A stretch of DNA of 64,000 nucleotides from Theropithecus gelada. Taxonomy: Eukaryota; Chordata; Mammalia; Primates; Cercopithecidae. The stretch is taken from the NCBI RefSeq assembly GCF_003255815.1, contig NC_037673.1:156022937-156086936 (forward strand). The letters are read 5' to 3'. The translations under genes and the position numbers were made by a program. The notes below the pieces were generated by a model. That model ran no database searches. It saw nothing but the letters and a program-made list of their open reading frames with translations, and was not told the DNA's origin. Within the stretch, counting starts at the first letter, position 1, and every line of letters starts with the position of its first letter. Positions 33,575-42,694 of this stretch are shown here, piece after piece.

Positions 33575-33690
33575 TCTGCACCCACAGGCAAGGGGAAGCA
33601 GAGGGAGGAGCGTAGGGGAAAGTGGAGGGAGGAACTTATGGAGGCAGGAGTAGGGGCGGGGGAGGGGAGGGGAATGAGAGAGGAAGGAGG
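33575..33690 (+). repeat. G/A-rich tract with G-quadruplex motif
   Basis: Strongly G-rich plus strand. Bases 33653-33672 read four G-runs of four or five separated by single-base loops (C, A, A), which satisfies the strict G-quadruplex pattern. It also contains GGGGCGGGG, a potential SP/KLF binding site. Confidence 0.85.
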
Positions 33691-34229
33691 ACGTGTGTTA
33701 AGATGGATCCCCAGGGGTCCAGGGCTGATTTGCTGGGGTAGCTGGGTCTGCTCTGAAGATTGCAGGCTGATTGCAGCAGATTAGCTGGGACCTAAAAGGG
33801 GCCTTGTCAGAGCCCATGAATCCAGTGCTGAATTTTCTGCTATTTCTCTTATCTCGGGATAGAGCCAATCAAAACAGAGAGGACTGGGGATGGCGGGGAG
33901 AAGCACTATGACTAACCTGCCTCCTTTGCCATCACAGTGCGTCAGAACACCACTCAGTCCCATTTCCACTTGTTTTCTGCTCTGCCAGGGATTCAAGAAC
34001 TGGCACTTGAGAGGGATGAAACTTTCTGTGGTGTCTAAGAGGCCCCATGTTGCTTTCCACCCCACCCTGGTGTTCTTTGTTTCATCACTCAAATCTTTTC
34101 TTTCATACCACTTATCACAAGCTGAAATTATTTGATAAAAAATTATTCACCAAAAACTGCTCTCTCCACCAGAATGTGCCACTTTATCTTATTTGCCTGC
34201 CTCTGTAGTGCCAGTTCCCAGCAGAGTGG

Positions 34230-34285
34230 TGCATGGTAATGCCCCTAAAAATATTTATTAAGGAATGGGATGGATGGATGGATGA
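34230..34285 (+). repeat. L2 3' end with (GGAT)n
   Basis: AATATTTATTAAGGAATGGG followed by GGATGGATGGATGGATG is an L2 terminal repeat. Part of it was later copied to 36447-36480. Confidence 0.65.
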
Positions 34286-34297
34286 ATACCATTTACA
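34264..34297 (+). repeat. Donor of a 34-bp templated copy
   Basis: The 34 bases AATGGGATGGATGG...ACCATTTACA are identical to 36447-36480. The donor spans the junction between an L2 end and a MIR, so independent origin of the copy is unlikely. Confidence 0.92.
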
Positions 34298-34520
34298 AAG
34301 GGCCTTCTTTGTGCCAGGCAAGAAGCCCAGAGCTGTACAGGCATTTCTCATCTGCTTTTAATGATAGCTCTGTGAAGAAGGTATGATCATCTTTATTTTA
34401 CTGATAAGAAAACTAAAGTCCAGAAAGTCAAGTAACAAGTCCATGGTCACACAGTCAGACCTGGGATTCTAATCTAGGTTTGACTGACTCCAAAGTATAT
34501 GTTCTTAATTACAATACCAT
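34286..34520 (-). repeat. MIR, minus strand
   Basis: TTTGTGCCAGGCAAGAAGCC, TTTTACTGATAAGAAAACTA and GGTCACACAGTCAGACCTGG are reverse MIR sequence. Confidence 0.85.
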
Positions 34521-34756
34521 GGATAAAATATGCATTTTCTGCCGTGTGGGCATCGATTGGCAGTTGCTGCCAGGAGCCCTTAGCTGAGAAGAATATTGAA
34601 GCAATGTCCAAATTGGTGGAGAAGAGTGCAGAGATCAATTAGTAATGTCTGCAAGGGGTGAAGTAGAATGTCTAGCGGCACATGTGCCATCTGTTTTTCA
34701 TTTTAACACATATTATATTGCCTCCCTAAAGATGTGAACTAGAGGCAAAGAAAAAA

Positions 34757-34783
34757 GAGAGAGAGAGAGAGACAGAGAGAAAC
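34757..34783. repeat. (GA)n microsatellite
   Basis: An AG dinucleotide run. Confidence 0.9.
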
Positions 34784-35214
34784 TAGGAGGCAGAAATGCT
34801 TGACTTCTTTTCTGGCCCTAGTTTTCACCCCTTCTTGTTGAACTTATCTTTTCTTTAACATGAGAACACATCTATCTACATGCTTATTTGGAGGATGGAG
34901 TGCAATCAGAAGTAGGAAAAAGCTTTGAAAAGTCTTGGAAGCAAAGGTTGTGATATTGCTTCTTAAGCTGACTTTATGATGCTTGAGGGGCTTCGGGTTA
35001 CCTGATATTTCTGTGGGACTCCAACACTCCTGGCAAAGATGCTGTTATTATTTCCCAAAAACCTTTCAAACAAATCAGGTGCAGGGAATGAGGAGAGGTG
35101 ATAGGCTGCAGAGCTGGACATTGGGAATTGGAGCCTGTTGCACTTAAGACTGCAATGTGTTGGCCATGGAATAATCATCATGTATTTACCCTGCCGGACT
35201 AAAACCTGGGAGTA

Positions 35215-35378
35215 GGACAGTAGATTGGTTAAGAGTGGGGCCTGTAGAGTTTAAGTCCCAATATTACTGCTTACTGTGTAGTCTTGGACAAGTTACTTAA
35301 TCTATTTGAGCCTTGATTTCTTACATAAAATAGCCTCTATCCAAGGACCTGATATGAGAATTAAATGAGACAGTTTGA
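35215..35378 (+). repeat. MIR, left part; includes donor of a 106-bp copy
   Basis: MIR sequence with TCTTGGACAAGTTACTTAAT and GAATTAAATGAGACAGTTTG. Bases 35273-35378 match 36341-36446 at 105 of 106 positions (G at 35345 versus A at 36413). The MIR is split by an Alu at 35379. Confidence 0.92.
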
Positions 35379-35718
35379 GGCCAGGTGCCGTGGCTCATGC
35401 CTGTAATCTCAGCACTCGGGGAGGCCGAAGCAGGTGGGTCACTTGAGGCCAGGAGTTTGAGAGCAGCCTGGCCAATATGGTGAAACCCCGTCTCTACTAA
35501 AAATACAAAAATTAGCTGGAAGTGGTAGCGCGCGTGCCTGTAATTCCAGCTACTTGGGAGGCTGAGGCACGAGAATCACTTGAACCCAGGAGGTGGAGGT
35601 TGCAGTAAGCTGAGATTGCGCCACTGCACTCCAGCTTGGGTGACTGAGTGAGACTCTGTCTCGGAAAAAAAAAAAAAATTAAAATTAAATTAAATTAAAA
35701 TAAATAAATAAAGACATA
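35379..35718 (+). mobile_element. AluS-like element with long A-rich tail
   Basis: It starts GGCCAGGTGCCGTGGCTC; both arms are present, with a tail of poly(A) then TTAAA/TAAA units from about 35665. AGACAGTTTG at 35368-35377 and 35719-35728 is the target-site duplication. It splits a MIR. Confidence 0.93.
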
Positions 35719-35728
35719 AGACAGTTTG

Positions 35729-35795
35729 TAGAAGAAAACAATATGGCCCTGGCATACAACAAGCACAAAATGCATGTTAATTGCTGTCTGTGAGG
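35729..35795 (+). repeat. MIR, right part
   Basis: GGCCCTGGCATACAACAAGC, ACAAAATGCATGTTAATTGC is the MIR 3' end continuing from 35378. Confidence 0.8.
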
Positions 35796-36204
35796 AATCT
35801 GTATGCGCACGTGGAAAATGGAAAATCAGAGCAATGATCTGAATCTATCTATGTTGTTCCAAGCCAGATAACTGGTGGTATTTTGGTTTTTGTTTGTTTT
35901 CCTACTTTTTTGTTTGCATCTGGATGTTCTGAATACTCAGACTTAGTGTTTTTCTCAAAAAGAAGACGGGCAAGGTTGTTCCAAACTGTTCATCTCCTTG
36001 AAGTATCCAGTGTATAGTTCTTGCTGCTGTTAGGCCTCTCTCTAATTGAACAAGGGGAAAAATCACCCTCTCAATGCGTGTTGAAAAACTGGGTTTTGAG
36101 AATATGAAGTTGGGCATTGCCACACTTGCCCATCATGAAACACACTGACCCAGAATAGTCATTCTTCTCTTCATCTTCTGTAAGCAATAGCTTAGGCCAT
36201 GGTT

Positions 36205-36340
36205 ATGTATGGTGATAGCTACCATTTATTATGAGACACTAATTGTGTGCCAGGAACTTCATTCTCCTGACAGCCCTATAAGGTAGCCACTATTGCCACT
36301 CCTGGTTTGCAGATAATGAGATTACAGCCAGGTATGTTTA
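36205..36340 (-). repeat. MIR, left part, interrupted by a templated patchwork
   Basis: TGTGTGCCAGGAACTTCATT, GCCCTATAAGGTAGCCACTA and GCAGATAATGAG are reverse MIR. Normal order breaks at about 36340 and resumes at about 36533. Confidence 0.85.
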
Positions 36341-36446
36341 ACTGTGTAGTCTTGGACAAGTTACTTAATCTATTTGAGCCTTGATTTCTTACATAAAATA
36401 GCCTCTATCCAAAGACCTGATATGAGAATTAAATGAGACAGTTTGA
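36341..36446 (+). repeat. 106-bp direct copy of 35273-35378
   Basis: It matches the upstream MIR at 105/106 bases, far above the identity expected between independent ancient MIRs, and sits inside a MIR of opposite orientation. The copied tract stops at the base where an Alu sits in the donor. No poly(A) or target-site duplication is present. Confidence 0.93.
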
Positions 36447-36480
36447 AATGGGATGGATGGATGGATGAATACCATTTACA
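36447..36480 (+). repeat. 34-bp direct copy of 34264-34297
   Basis: All 34 bases are identical to the L2/MIR junction 2.18 kb upstream. It directly abuts the 106-bp copy. Confidence 0.92.
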
Positions 36481-36492
36481 GGTATTCATCCA
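36462..36492. repeat. Snap-back hairpin, 12-bp stem and 7-nt loop
   Basis: TGGATGAATACC, loop ATTTACA, GGTATTCATCCA. The second arm immediately follows the 34-bp copied tract and is its reverse complement, as expected from fold-back copying. Confidence 0.92.
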
Positions 36493-36560
36493 GGAAGTAG
36501 CAGAGATAGGATTCAAAAGTCTAAGTCTACAACCAGGAAGTAGCAGAGATAGGATTCAAA
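36490..36560. repeat. 28-bp direct repeat with 43-bp offset
   Basis: CCAGGAAGTAGCAGAGATAG plus GATTCAAA occurs at 36490-36517 and 36533-36560, separated by 15 bases. The second copy continues the host MIR; the first is an extra copy at the edge of the patchwork. Confidence 0.93.
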
Positions 36561-36610
36561 CCCAGGTCACTCAGGCCTCAGCATCCCCGTGCTAACCACT
36601 TAGTCATATT
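36561..36610 (-). repeat. MIR, right part
   Basis: CCCAGGTCACTCAGGCCTCA and GTGCTAACCACTTAGTCAT complete the reverse MIR begun at 36205. Confidence 0.82.
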
Positions 36611-36712
36611 ATCTAATGGGAACTCTGGCTTAGTGAAGAATGTGTTTGGCAGAAGGGATGAAATGTCAGATTCATAAATGAGGTGCTGTGAGAGATGGTG
36701 GAGGGGTCACAG

Positions 36713-36881
36713 CCATGGTTCTCATGCCCAGCTGCCCAGCTGCCCAGCTGAATCCCCTGAGGAGCATTCATGAAATAGAGATGACTGGTCCCCACCCACA
36801 AAACTGTTGATGCACTTGATCTGAGATGGAGCCAGAGCTTTCCAGGTGATTCTGATGGGCTTCTAGGCTTGAGAACCACTG
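36713..36881 (+). mobile_element. MER20-like hAT DNA transposon
   Basis: Both ends resemble the inverted repeat: CATGGTTCTCATGCCC on the left and AGGCTTGAGAACCACTG on the right, with TTTCCAGGTGATTCTGATG inside. It contains three CAGCTG E-boxes spaced 8 bases apart (36729, 36737, 36745). Confidence 0.65.
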
Positions 36882-37309
36882 GGGCAGAGGAAGAAGGTTT
36901 GGGGAGAGATTTAGCGAATTCCTTGTAGTTAGGAATTTTTCCATTCCCTCATAGGAAGTGGCTAATTCACATTGCAGGTGGTGTACCTTTATCTCAGTAT
37001 CTCCATTTGCAGGATGTGGGCAATGGAGCTTGACAACATTGCAGACTGCTGTGTGGATCAACAGCTCGTAATGTGCCATTTAAATGGGAAGCACTGGGAT
37101 GAAGTGTTCTTGGGGCTTGAAGTGACCCCATTTTATTTTCAGTGTGGGGGTGCCTGGGCCACATCCTAAGCAACTTTGAATCATCTGGACCCACTGGACA
37201 GCAAGTGGTTAATCCTGTAAGGCCGGGGTGTGAGGGATCCGGTCACACAGCTGGGGGTAACTGGGGAGCTCTCCCTGTCCCATCCTTTGGTTGAGGAACA
37301 GTGTGAGCC
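36882..37309. other. Unassigned interval
   Basis: No gene or named repeat recognised between the MER20-like element and the hairpin cluster. Confidence 0.35.
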
Positions 37310-37349
37310 AACACATAATTAGAACCATTAACACATAATTAGAACCATT
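37310..37349. repeat. Perfect 20-bp tandem duplication
   Basis: AACACATAATTAGAACCATT occurs twice head to tail (37310-37329, 37330-37349). It overlaps by three bases the left arm of a strong hairpin. Confidence 0.95.
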
Positions 37350-37383
37350 CTCCATATTGAACTGGCTTTCAATATGGAGAATG
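37346..37383. repeat. Perfect hairpin, 16-bp stem and 6-nt loop
   Basis: Left arm CATTCTCCATATTGAA (37346-37361), loop CTGGCT, right arm TTCAATATGGAGAATG (37368-37383). The arms are perfect reverse complements, very unlikely by chance in 64 kb. Confidence 0.96.
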
Positions 37384-37634
37384 AGATTTGTGGCTCCTGC
37401 TCACTAAGGAAATATGAAACGGTAAACACACTTCCAGTTATGGATGGGGCTAAACACACCATTAAACTGAATGCTAATAGCTGCCTCCTGCTCCCTTCGA
37501 ACATTCCACCGTAGCGACCAGCAGGTGCCCTTTTCTTGCCTTCTCTTTCAGCTTCCCATAATTCTCTTCTGCCGTGGTCCTTTGGATGATAATGGGCACA
37601 TGCTTGAAATAGTAGTTAGAGAATAAGAATTTAA

Positions 37635-37672
37635 CAACAACAACAACCACAACCACAACAACAACAACAAAA
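37635..37672. repeat. (CAA)n microsatellite
   Basis: AAC trinucleotides with two CCA interruptions. Confidence 0.9.
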
Positions 37673-37904
37673 AGCAAATGAGGCTGGAGTAGGTTTTCAG
37701 CTCCTCATATTATTGGCTTGTAGGCTGTAGCAATCTCAGGTATTGAGAATAAGCCAAAACAGACTGAGATGAATATCTTTAATTGACATGAGTGTCTTAA
37801 ATATACTGCATGCTAAAGGCATCAAGCTTGACTTCTGAAGTTCAGTCACTAAGCTGTGGGAGCATCATTACTTACGGTTTAACAATTGGAGGCCAAGAGT
37901 TTGA

Positions 37905-38150
37905 CATATTGAGTATAAATCCTTCCCTATTGCCTAATGGCTGTGTGGCCTTGGATGAATAACTTTCTCTCTCTGTGTCTAAGCTTTTCCATCTATAAAT
38001 CATGGCTAATAATAATAAACTTTTCCTCATAGGGCTATTGCGGGGGTGGAGTGATTAAAGACACATGGGTATAAAGCTTTCAGTACAGTGCCTGGCACAA
38101 AGATTCTTGATAATCAACAGCTATTCTGATGATGATGATGATGATATGAT
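37905..38150 (+). repeat. MIR with (GAT)n tail
   Basis: TGGCTGTGTGGCCTTGGATG, CATCTATAAATCATGGC and CAGTACAGTGCCTGGCACAA are MIR; the tail carries GATGATGATGATGATGAT. Confidence 0.87.
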
Positions 38151-38154
38151 TAAC

Positions 38155-38330
38155 AACTTGCTGGGCAACGTTAGGCCTATAACTTCCCTGAGCTTCAAAT
38201 TTTTCATCTGCAAAAGGCGAGCTAATCACAGCACTTGAGTCATTTGCTTAAGGCTCTAGATAAGAATTAAATGATGAAAAGGACTTGGCACAGGTCTTGG
38301 CACATAATAAGAGCTCAAGGAGGACTTGCT
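38155..38330 (+). repeat. Second MIR in tandem orientation
   Basis: TTGCTGGGCAACGTTAGGCC, TTTTTCATCTGCAAAAGGCG and CTTGGCACATAATAAGAGCT are MIR. It directly follows the previous MIR in the same direction. Confidence 0.82.
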
Positions 38331-38939
38331 GAATGAATGGGAAAAAATAAATGAATGCTATGTCAGCTGGAGAAACTCAGTCATCAGACCCAAAGCATTT
38401 AATATGAGACACAGAGGAAGAAAAATACAAACAGCCCTGGACTCTTTGTCAGTTACATTTTTTAGAGCCGAAGACCTTCCGTTGCTTCCTTTCTCCTTGT
38501 TGCGTCCGTTCCTCCCGCCCCTTATCAAGACGGGGTGCTGGAAAAGAGAAAGCATGATGCTGACACACATAAATGAAACCCCAGTATCACAAGGGGCGCC
38601 TAGCAAGGCGTCAGACAGGAAGGGCCATAAATAACCGAGTGGCCTGTGCACCAGGCTCAGTCTGTGAAGCCGGTCAGTAGGATCTCTTCGGTCCCTGCCC
38701 TGGCCCCTCAAGTGGCCAGTGTCCTCACCTTGAGCCCCACACCCTCCTTCCCCATCTAATGCCCCTCCTAGGTCTGTTCCCCAGGGCAGTGACTCATACT
38801 CTGAATTGCTTCTCCCTCCTCTGCCAAACTCCAGCTTTCCCTGGGAGAAAACAGTCTGGTAAGCCAGTCACTGAAATAATTGCTTAGTCAGCCATTCTCA
38901 CGGGGGTAACTGAAATGTGTTTTAAATAGCATTTGTGGT
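38331..38939. other. Unassigned interval
   Basis: No gene recognised; modestly GC-rich around 38480-38720. Frames on both strands are motif-free. Confidence 0.35.
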
Positions 38940-39440
38940 TTTAATTTCTAATTATAAAAGTGATACGTACTTATTTTAGAAAACTTTGGGGAAAAAGTCT
39001 GGGGAACATATCCAAGCATGTGGAAAAAAATACGAATCCTGAGGCCCAGGTCACAGCCCAGGCCAATTTGATCAGAATTTCTAGGGGTGGCATCCTAGAG
39101 CAGGATTGTTTTACTAAGTTCCCTGGGTGATTCCATTGCAGAAAAGGTTCTTTACTTAGAGATACCTGCCAATAATACTTTGAAGTATTTTCTTTACTTT
39201 TTATATTGATATTCAGATTATACTGTGTATGTTATTCAAAACCTGAATTTTTTTGCCTGATGATATATTATGAACATCTTTCCATATCATCAAATATTCT
39301 TTGAAAACATGATTTTTAAAATGGGCATGTAATGTTCCATCTTATGGATGCACATAATTAATTTAGCTAACAATCCATTATTAGACATGTTTCTAAATTT
39401 TGCCAATTAAAACAATACTGAGATGTATTTCTACTTCTCT
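38940..39440. repeat. Old interspersed repeat with a MER5/MER20-like insertion
   Basis: TTAATTTCTAATTATAAAAG and, further on, GATATATTATGAACATCTTT then CCATATCATCAAATA belong to a common old repeat; a DNA-transposon-like segment (ATCAGAATTTCTAGGGGTGG, CTGGGTGATTCC) lies at about 39044-39140. Names are uncertain. Confidence 0.4.
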
Positions 39441-39449
39441 CTCTGATCA

Positions 39450-39640
39450 CTTATTTAGCTGACACATAGCATGTAATCGTATGCTGGACATCATTCTAAG
39501 GCATTCCATACATTTCATTTAATCCTTACAACCAGACTATGATATTAGCCCCATTTTAGATATGAGGAAACTGAGGTTCAGAGAGCCTAAATCACATAAC
39601 TGGTAAATGGTGGAGCTAGTTCATGCTCTGGAATTAAAAT
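39450..39640 (-). repeat. MIR, minus strand
   Basis: CATTTCATTTAATCCTTACA, CCCATTTTAGATATGAGGAA and ACTGAGGTTCAGAGAGCC are reverse MIR. Confidence 0.88.
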
Positions 39641-40867
39641 TGTTGGGTTGGAAAAAAAAAAAATGAACATTTTTAAGGCTTTTGAAGCACACTGCCAAAT
39701 GACCTACCAGGAAGGTTATAACGATTCACTTCTTCACCAGCAGCATGTGGAAGACAGTGCAGGGGTCTCTGAATTTGAAAATAATTCTACAAACCAATGG
39801 AATCCCTCCATTTAACCCCCCCCCCACCCTTATTGCAGGTCTACTATGTATGGAAAGAGTTTTTTGGAGTAGGGTTTTAAAAAATGGTCTCTAATAGCTG
39901 TATAGCATGGCTTTACAGTTTGTAAGTGGTGTTCCAAGCATAAGACAGCATATTGCTTTTGTGGAGGGAGGGAAGAGGGACTGCCCAGAATCCTTCAGCT
40001 TGTGCCACCTGATGGCCGGCCCTGTGGGAGAGTTTTAAGACTGTTCCTGAGCACTGGTCCTTCTCTAATGGTCTTTTTCTTCCCACCCCTCTTTTGGGGA
40101 AAATGCTTTTGGTAAGACAGAGAAAAGAGACAAACATTTCCAAATACAGTAGTTAATGGAAGAGGTGCTGTGAGAGGAGAGATGGCATTGTTAGAGCAAA
40201 ATTTGCTGAGCTTTTGGTGTTTTACCGAAGGGCCCAAAGCCCCCTTCCCTGAAAGAATCTGACTCAACTCTCTTCAGCTCCCAATGGGAGTAAATGGAAC
40301 TGCTTTTCTGGGAGCCCTGGAGGGAGGGCAGAGGAGCCCAAAAGGCCAACAGGACAAGGGAATCCCAAGAAAGGGAGGAAAAGCTAGGCAAGAGGGAAAA
40401 GATGTCTGGAAGCCCACCAAGGGGCTTGAGGTGGGCTGATGTGTCTCAATGAGAAACATACAAAGCTCTGTGCACTACCCTTTGGTTCCTGTGTATATCT
40501 GTCAAATATAATAGTTAGCTTGGTCATTATCATTTCTCTTTTGGAAGAGGATTGTGCCTCCCCTGCCATTCCCTCTCCCACCACACATACGTACACTGAC
40601 ATCATCAACCTTTCTGAGGGATTTCCTATTTGTAGCAGGAAAGCAAAAAACTTCCCATGACTATGAGTTTCTTGAGAACAGAGCTCCATGCCTTTTTTAG
40701 AAAAAATTATATTCATTCTCAGTGGCTCTGTCAGGTCAAAATTTTAATTTCCATTCACAGGGCAACCTATTGAGGTTTGATTGAGGCTTCAGTGGGAATT
40801 ACGTTAGTGAACTCTATTTTGGCTGCCAGCTAGAGAATCCCACTTCAAACTTCCTTAAATACAAAAA
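39641..40867. other. Unassigned interval
   Basis: It contains a short poly(C) at about 39818-39827. Minus-strand frames at 39913-40716 lack known domains. Confidence 0.35.
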
Positions 40868-41045
40868 AAAAGAGTACTATATACCCGTAAAAAAGAATGA
40901 GATCCCGTCATTTCCAACAACATGGATGGAACTGGAGGTCATTATGTTAAGTGAAACAAGCCAGATACAGAAAGACAAAAAGCACATGTTCTCACTTGTC
41001 TATAGCAGCTAAAAATAAGAACAACTGGACTCTGATTATGGCCCA
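40868..41045 (+). mobile_element. L1 ORF2 3' fragment
   Basis: AAAAGAATGAGATCCCGTCA, AACATGGATGGAACTGGAGG and CACATGTTCTCACTTGTC are forward L1 near the end of ORF2. Truncated at both ends. Confidence 0.85.
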
Positions 41046-41089
41046 AAAAACAGGAAAGTCCAGGATGGGGAGCAGGTTTGGCTAGATTC

Positions 41090-41660
41090 CGAATTTTGAA
41101 GGATGTTGTTTGTTTTTCTCTCTCTCTCCATCTTTCTTTGGACTGGCCTCATTTTTTCCTATTTATGAATAGGCTTCCTTCACACGTCCAAAGATCCTTC
41201 CTTCGGATTTTACGTATGGATGCTGAAAGAGAGAGAAAAATCCTTGTTGCCCAGGTCATTGCTAATCTGTGTTGCTCACGTGTGGGGGCTGCTTGTGCCT
41301 TTCTCTTGGGTGACTCCAGCTTCACAATCTAGTGGAGAGAGAAGACTGCTCTCCCAGTGCCCATACACCAGTCCCAGAAAGATAGACTGGCTGGCTTAGT
41401 TTGAGTCACATCAGGTCAACTGACTACTGTTTCCAGTGGAATAGAGTGTCACGAGTGGCCAGACCATTTATAGGACAACCTATGTGGTCAGGAGTGGCAT
41501 CTGTTGCCCAAAGAAAAGGGTGGACAAATAGTGTGTCAGGAAAGACACAACTCCCCAAGAACCCTGTAGTGGTTCAGACTCATGGTTTCCCAGTCCAGAC
41601 TCTCAGCTGGTCCAGTTAATTCGGATTTTTATTTCTGTCTTTAATGGCATGTCTTTCTTG
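41090..41660 (-). repeat. Family X copy, opposite orientation (tentative)
   Basis: GAGAGAAAAATCCTTGTTGC, then GCTAATCTGTGTTG and GGACAAATAGTGTGTC resemble the reversed family X layout also seen at 43170-43790. Confidence 0.35.
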
Positions 41661-41777
41661 CACTTTTCTATCTGCAAAATAAGATAAGCACTCATTTTTA
41701 TTAAAGTCTGATTTTTTTAACCTTTCCTCTTCATTCATTGCTTCCCTGTAATTTTAAAACATGCAGATATCATTATA

Positions 41778-41790
41778 TGTACTGCTATTC
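41778..41790. repeat. Target-site duplication of the RPL27 retrocopy, left
   Basis: TGTACTGCTATTC, identical to 42283-42295. Confidence 0.95.
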
Positions 41791-42282
41791 TTTTTTTTTT
41801 TTTCCTTTTTAATTTTTAATGACCAAAACAAAACATCTAAAACCGCAGCTTCTGGAAGAACCACTTGTTCTTGCCTGTCTTGTATCTCTCGTCAAACTTG
41901 ACCTTGGCCTCTTGTCGGGCCTTGCGTTTAAGAGCAGGATCTCTGAAGACATCTTTATTGACGACAGTTTTGTCCAAGGGGATATCCACAGAGTACCTTG
42001 TGGGCATTAGGTGATTGTAGTTATAAACTTTCACAAAAGACTTGATCTTTGACCTCTTGGCGATCTTCTTCTTGCCCATGGCAGCTGTCACTTTGCTGGG
42101 GTAGCGGTCAATTCCAGCCACCAGAGCATGGCTGTAGGGGCAATCTGAGGTGCCATCATCAATGTTCTTCACGATGACGGCTTTGCGTCCAGAGTAGCGT
42201 CCAGCCAGGACAAGCACCACCTTCCCAGGTTTCATGAACTTGCCCATTTCGGCAGCAACCACTCAGGCCTACAGCAAAAAGG
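41791..42282 (-). pseudogene. RPL27: Processed retrocopy of ribosomal protein L27 mRNA (intact ORF)
   Basis: An intronless, near full-length mRNA copy inserted by L1 machinery. On the minus strand it starts in the parental 5'UTR at the TOP-like pyrimidine stretch (CCTTTTTGCTGTAGGCC), contains the whole coding region and the short 3'UTR with an ATTAAA poly(A) signal, and ends in poly(A) (plus-strand T run from 41791). A perfect 13-bp duplication flanks it. All 136 codons are open. Relative to the parental protein as I recall it there are four changes: R36C, R51S, R112Q and E119D. Divergence at silent and UTR sites is low, suggesting primate age. No promoter is evident on the upstream (right) side. 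The parental gene is a 60S subunit protein; function of this copy is unknown. Confidence 0.96.
41837..42247 (-). CDS. Open RPL27-like coding region within the retrocopy
   Basis: The frame runs from ATG at 42247-42245 to TAG at 41839-41837, 136 codons, the normal L27 length. A longer frame can be drawn five codons upstream only by using GTG, which is parental 5'UTR, so the ATG start is chosen; its context (GCCGAAATGG) has A at -3 and G at +4. The protein begins MGKFMKPGKVVLVLAGRYSG (KOW-type N-terminal region) and ends KNKWFFQKLRF. Two of the four substitutions remove arginines from a very conserved rRNA-binding protein (R36C is a CpG transition, R112Q needs two base changes). Whether it is transcribed or translated cannot be told from sequence. 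Confidence 0.55.
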   Translation of the reverse strand: MGKFMKPGKVVLVLAGRYSGRKAVIVKNIDDGTSDCPYSHALVAGIDRYPSKVTAAMGKKKIAKRSKIKSFVKVYNYNHLMPTRYSVDIPLDKTVVNKDVFRDPALKRKARQEAKVKFDERYKTGKNKWFFQKLRF

Positions 42283-42295
42283 TGTACTGCTATTC
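42283..42295. repeat. Target-site duplication of the RPL27 retrocopy, right
   Basis: TGTACTGCTATTC, identical to 41778-41790. Confidence 0.95.
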
Positions 42296-42694
42296 TTGAA
42301 TGAGTAGATCTACTTTAGCAGTCTTGATTTCTCGACCAGTTACTTGCTGTAAACTGCTTTAAATATCAGGTCTGGACACACTCCTCTGTTGAAGCAGCCT
42401 CTTGAAGGCCACTAATGACCCCTGGGTGCTGAATCCATTGTCCTTTCTTGGCTGCATTGTCCTGGCTGCTGCAGCAGTCCGTGATGGGCAATCTTACTTT
42501 CCCGCACCATCTCCATTTTGGGAGTAAAAATGTCCTCATTAAGGACCCAGAAAAACTATTTTCCTTCTTGGCACTTCTGCCCTTTTGGGCTGCCTGGTTT
42601 TGTTCTCCATCTGTAAATAGAGAAGGGACTCATTGTTCACCCCTCCACCTTTCAGCAGGGATGTATTTTGCCTTTGGAAGGCAGACCAAACTTG
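42296..42694. other. Unassigned sequence upstream of the retrocopy start
   Basis: No TATA box, CpG island or obvious promoter array is seen, which matters because any transcription of the retrocopy would have to start here or farther right. Confidence 0.35.

Noticed and set aside
41837..42262. A 141-residue version of the L27 frame beginning five codons upstream
   Set aside because: The extra start codon is GTG and lies in the parental 5'UTR; the native ATG is at 42247-42245.
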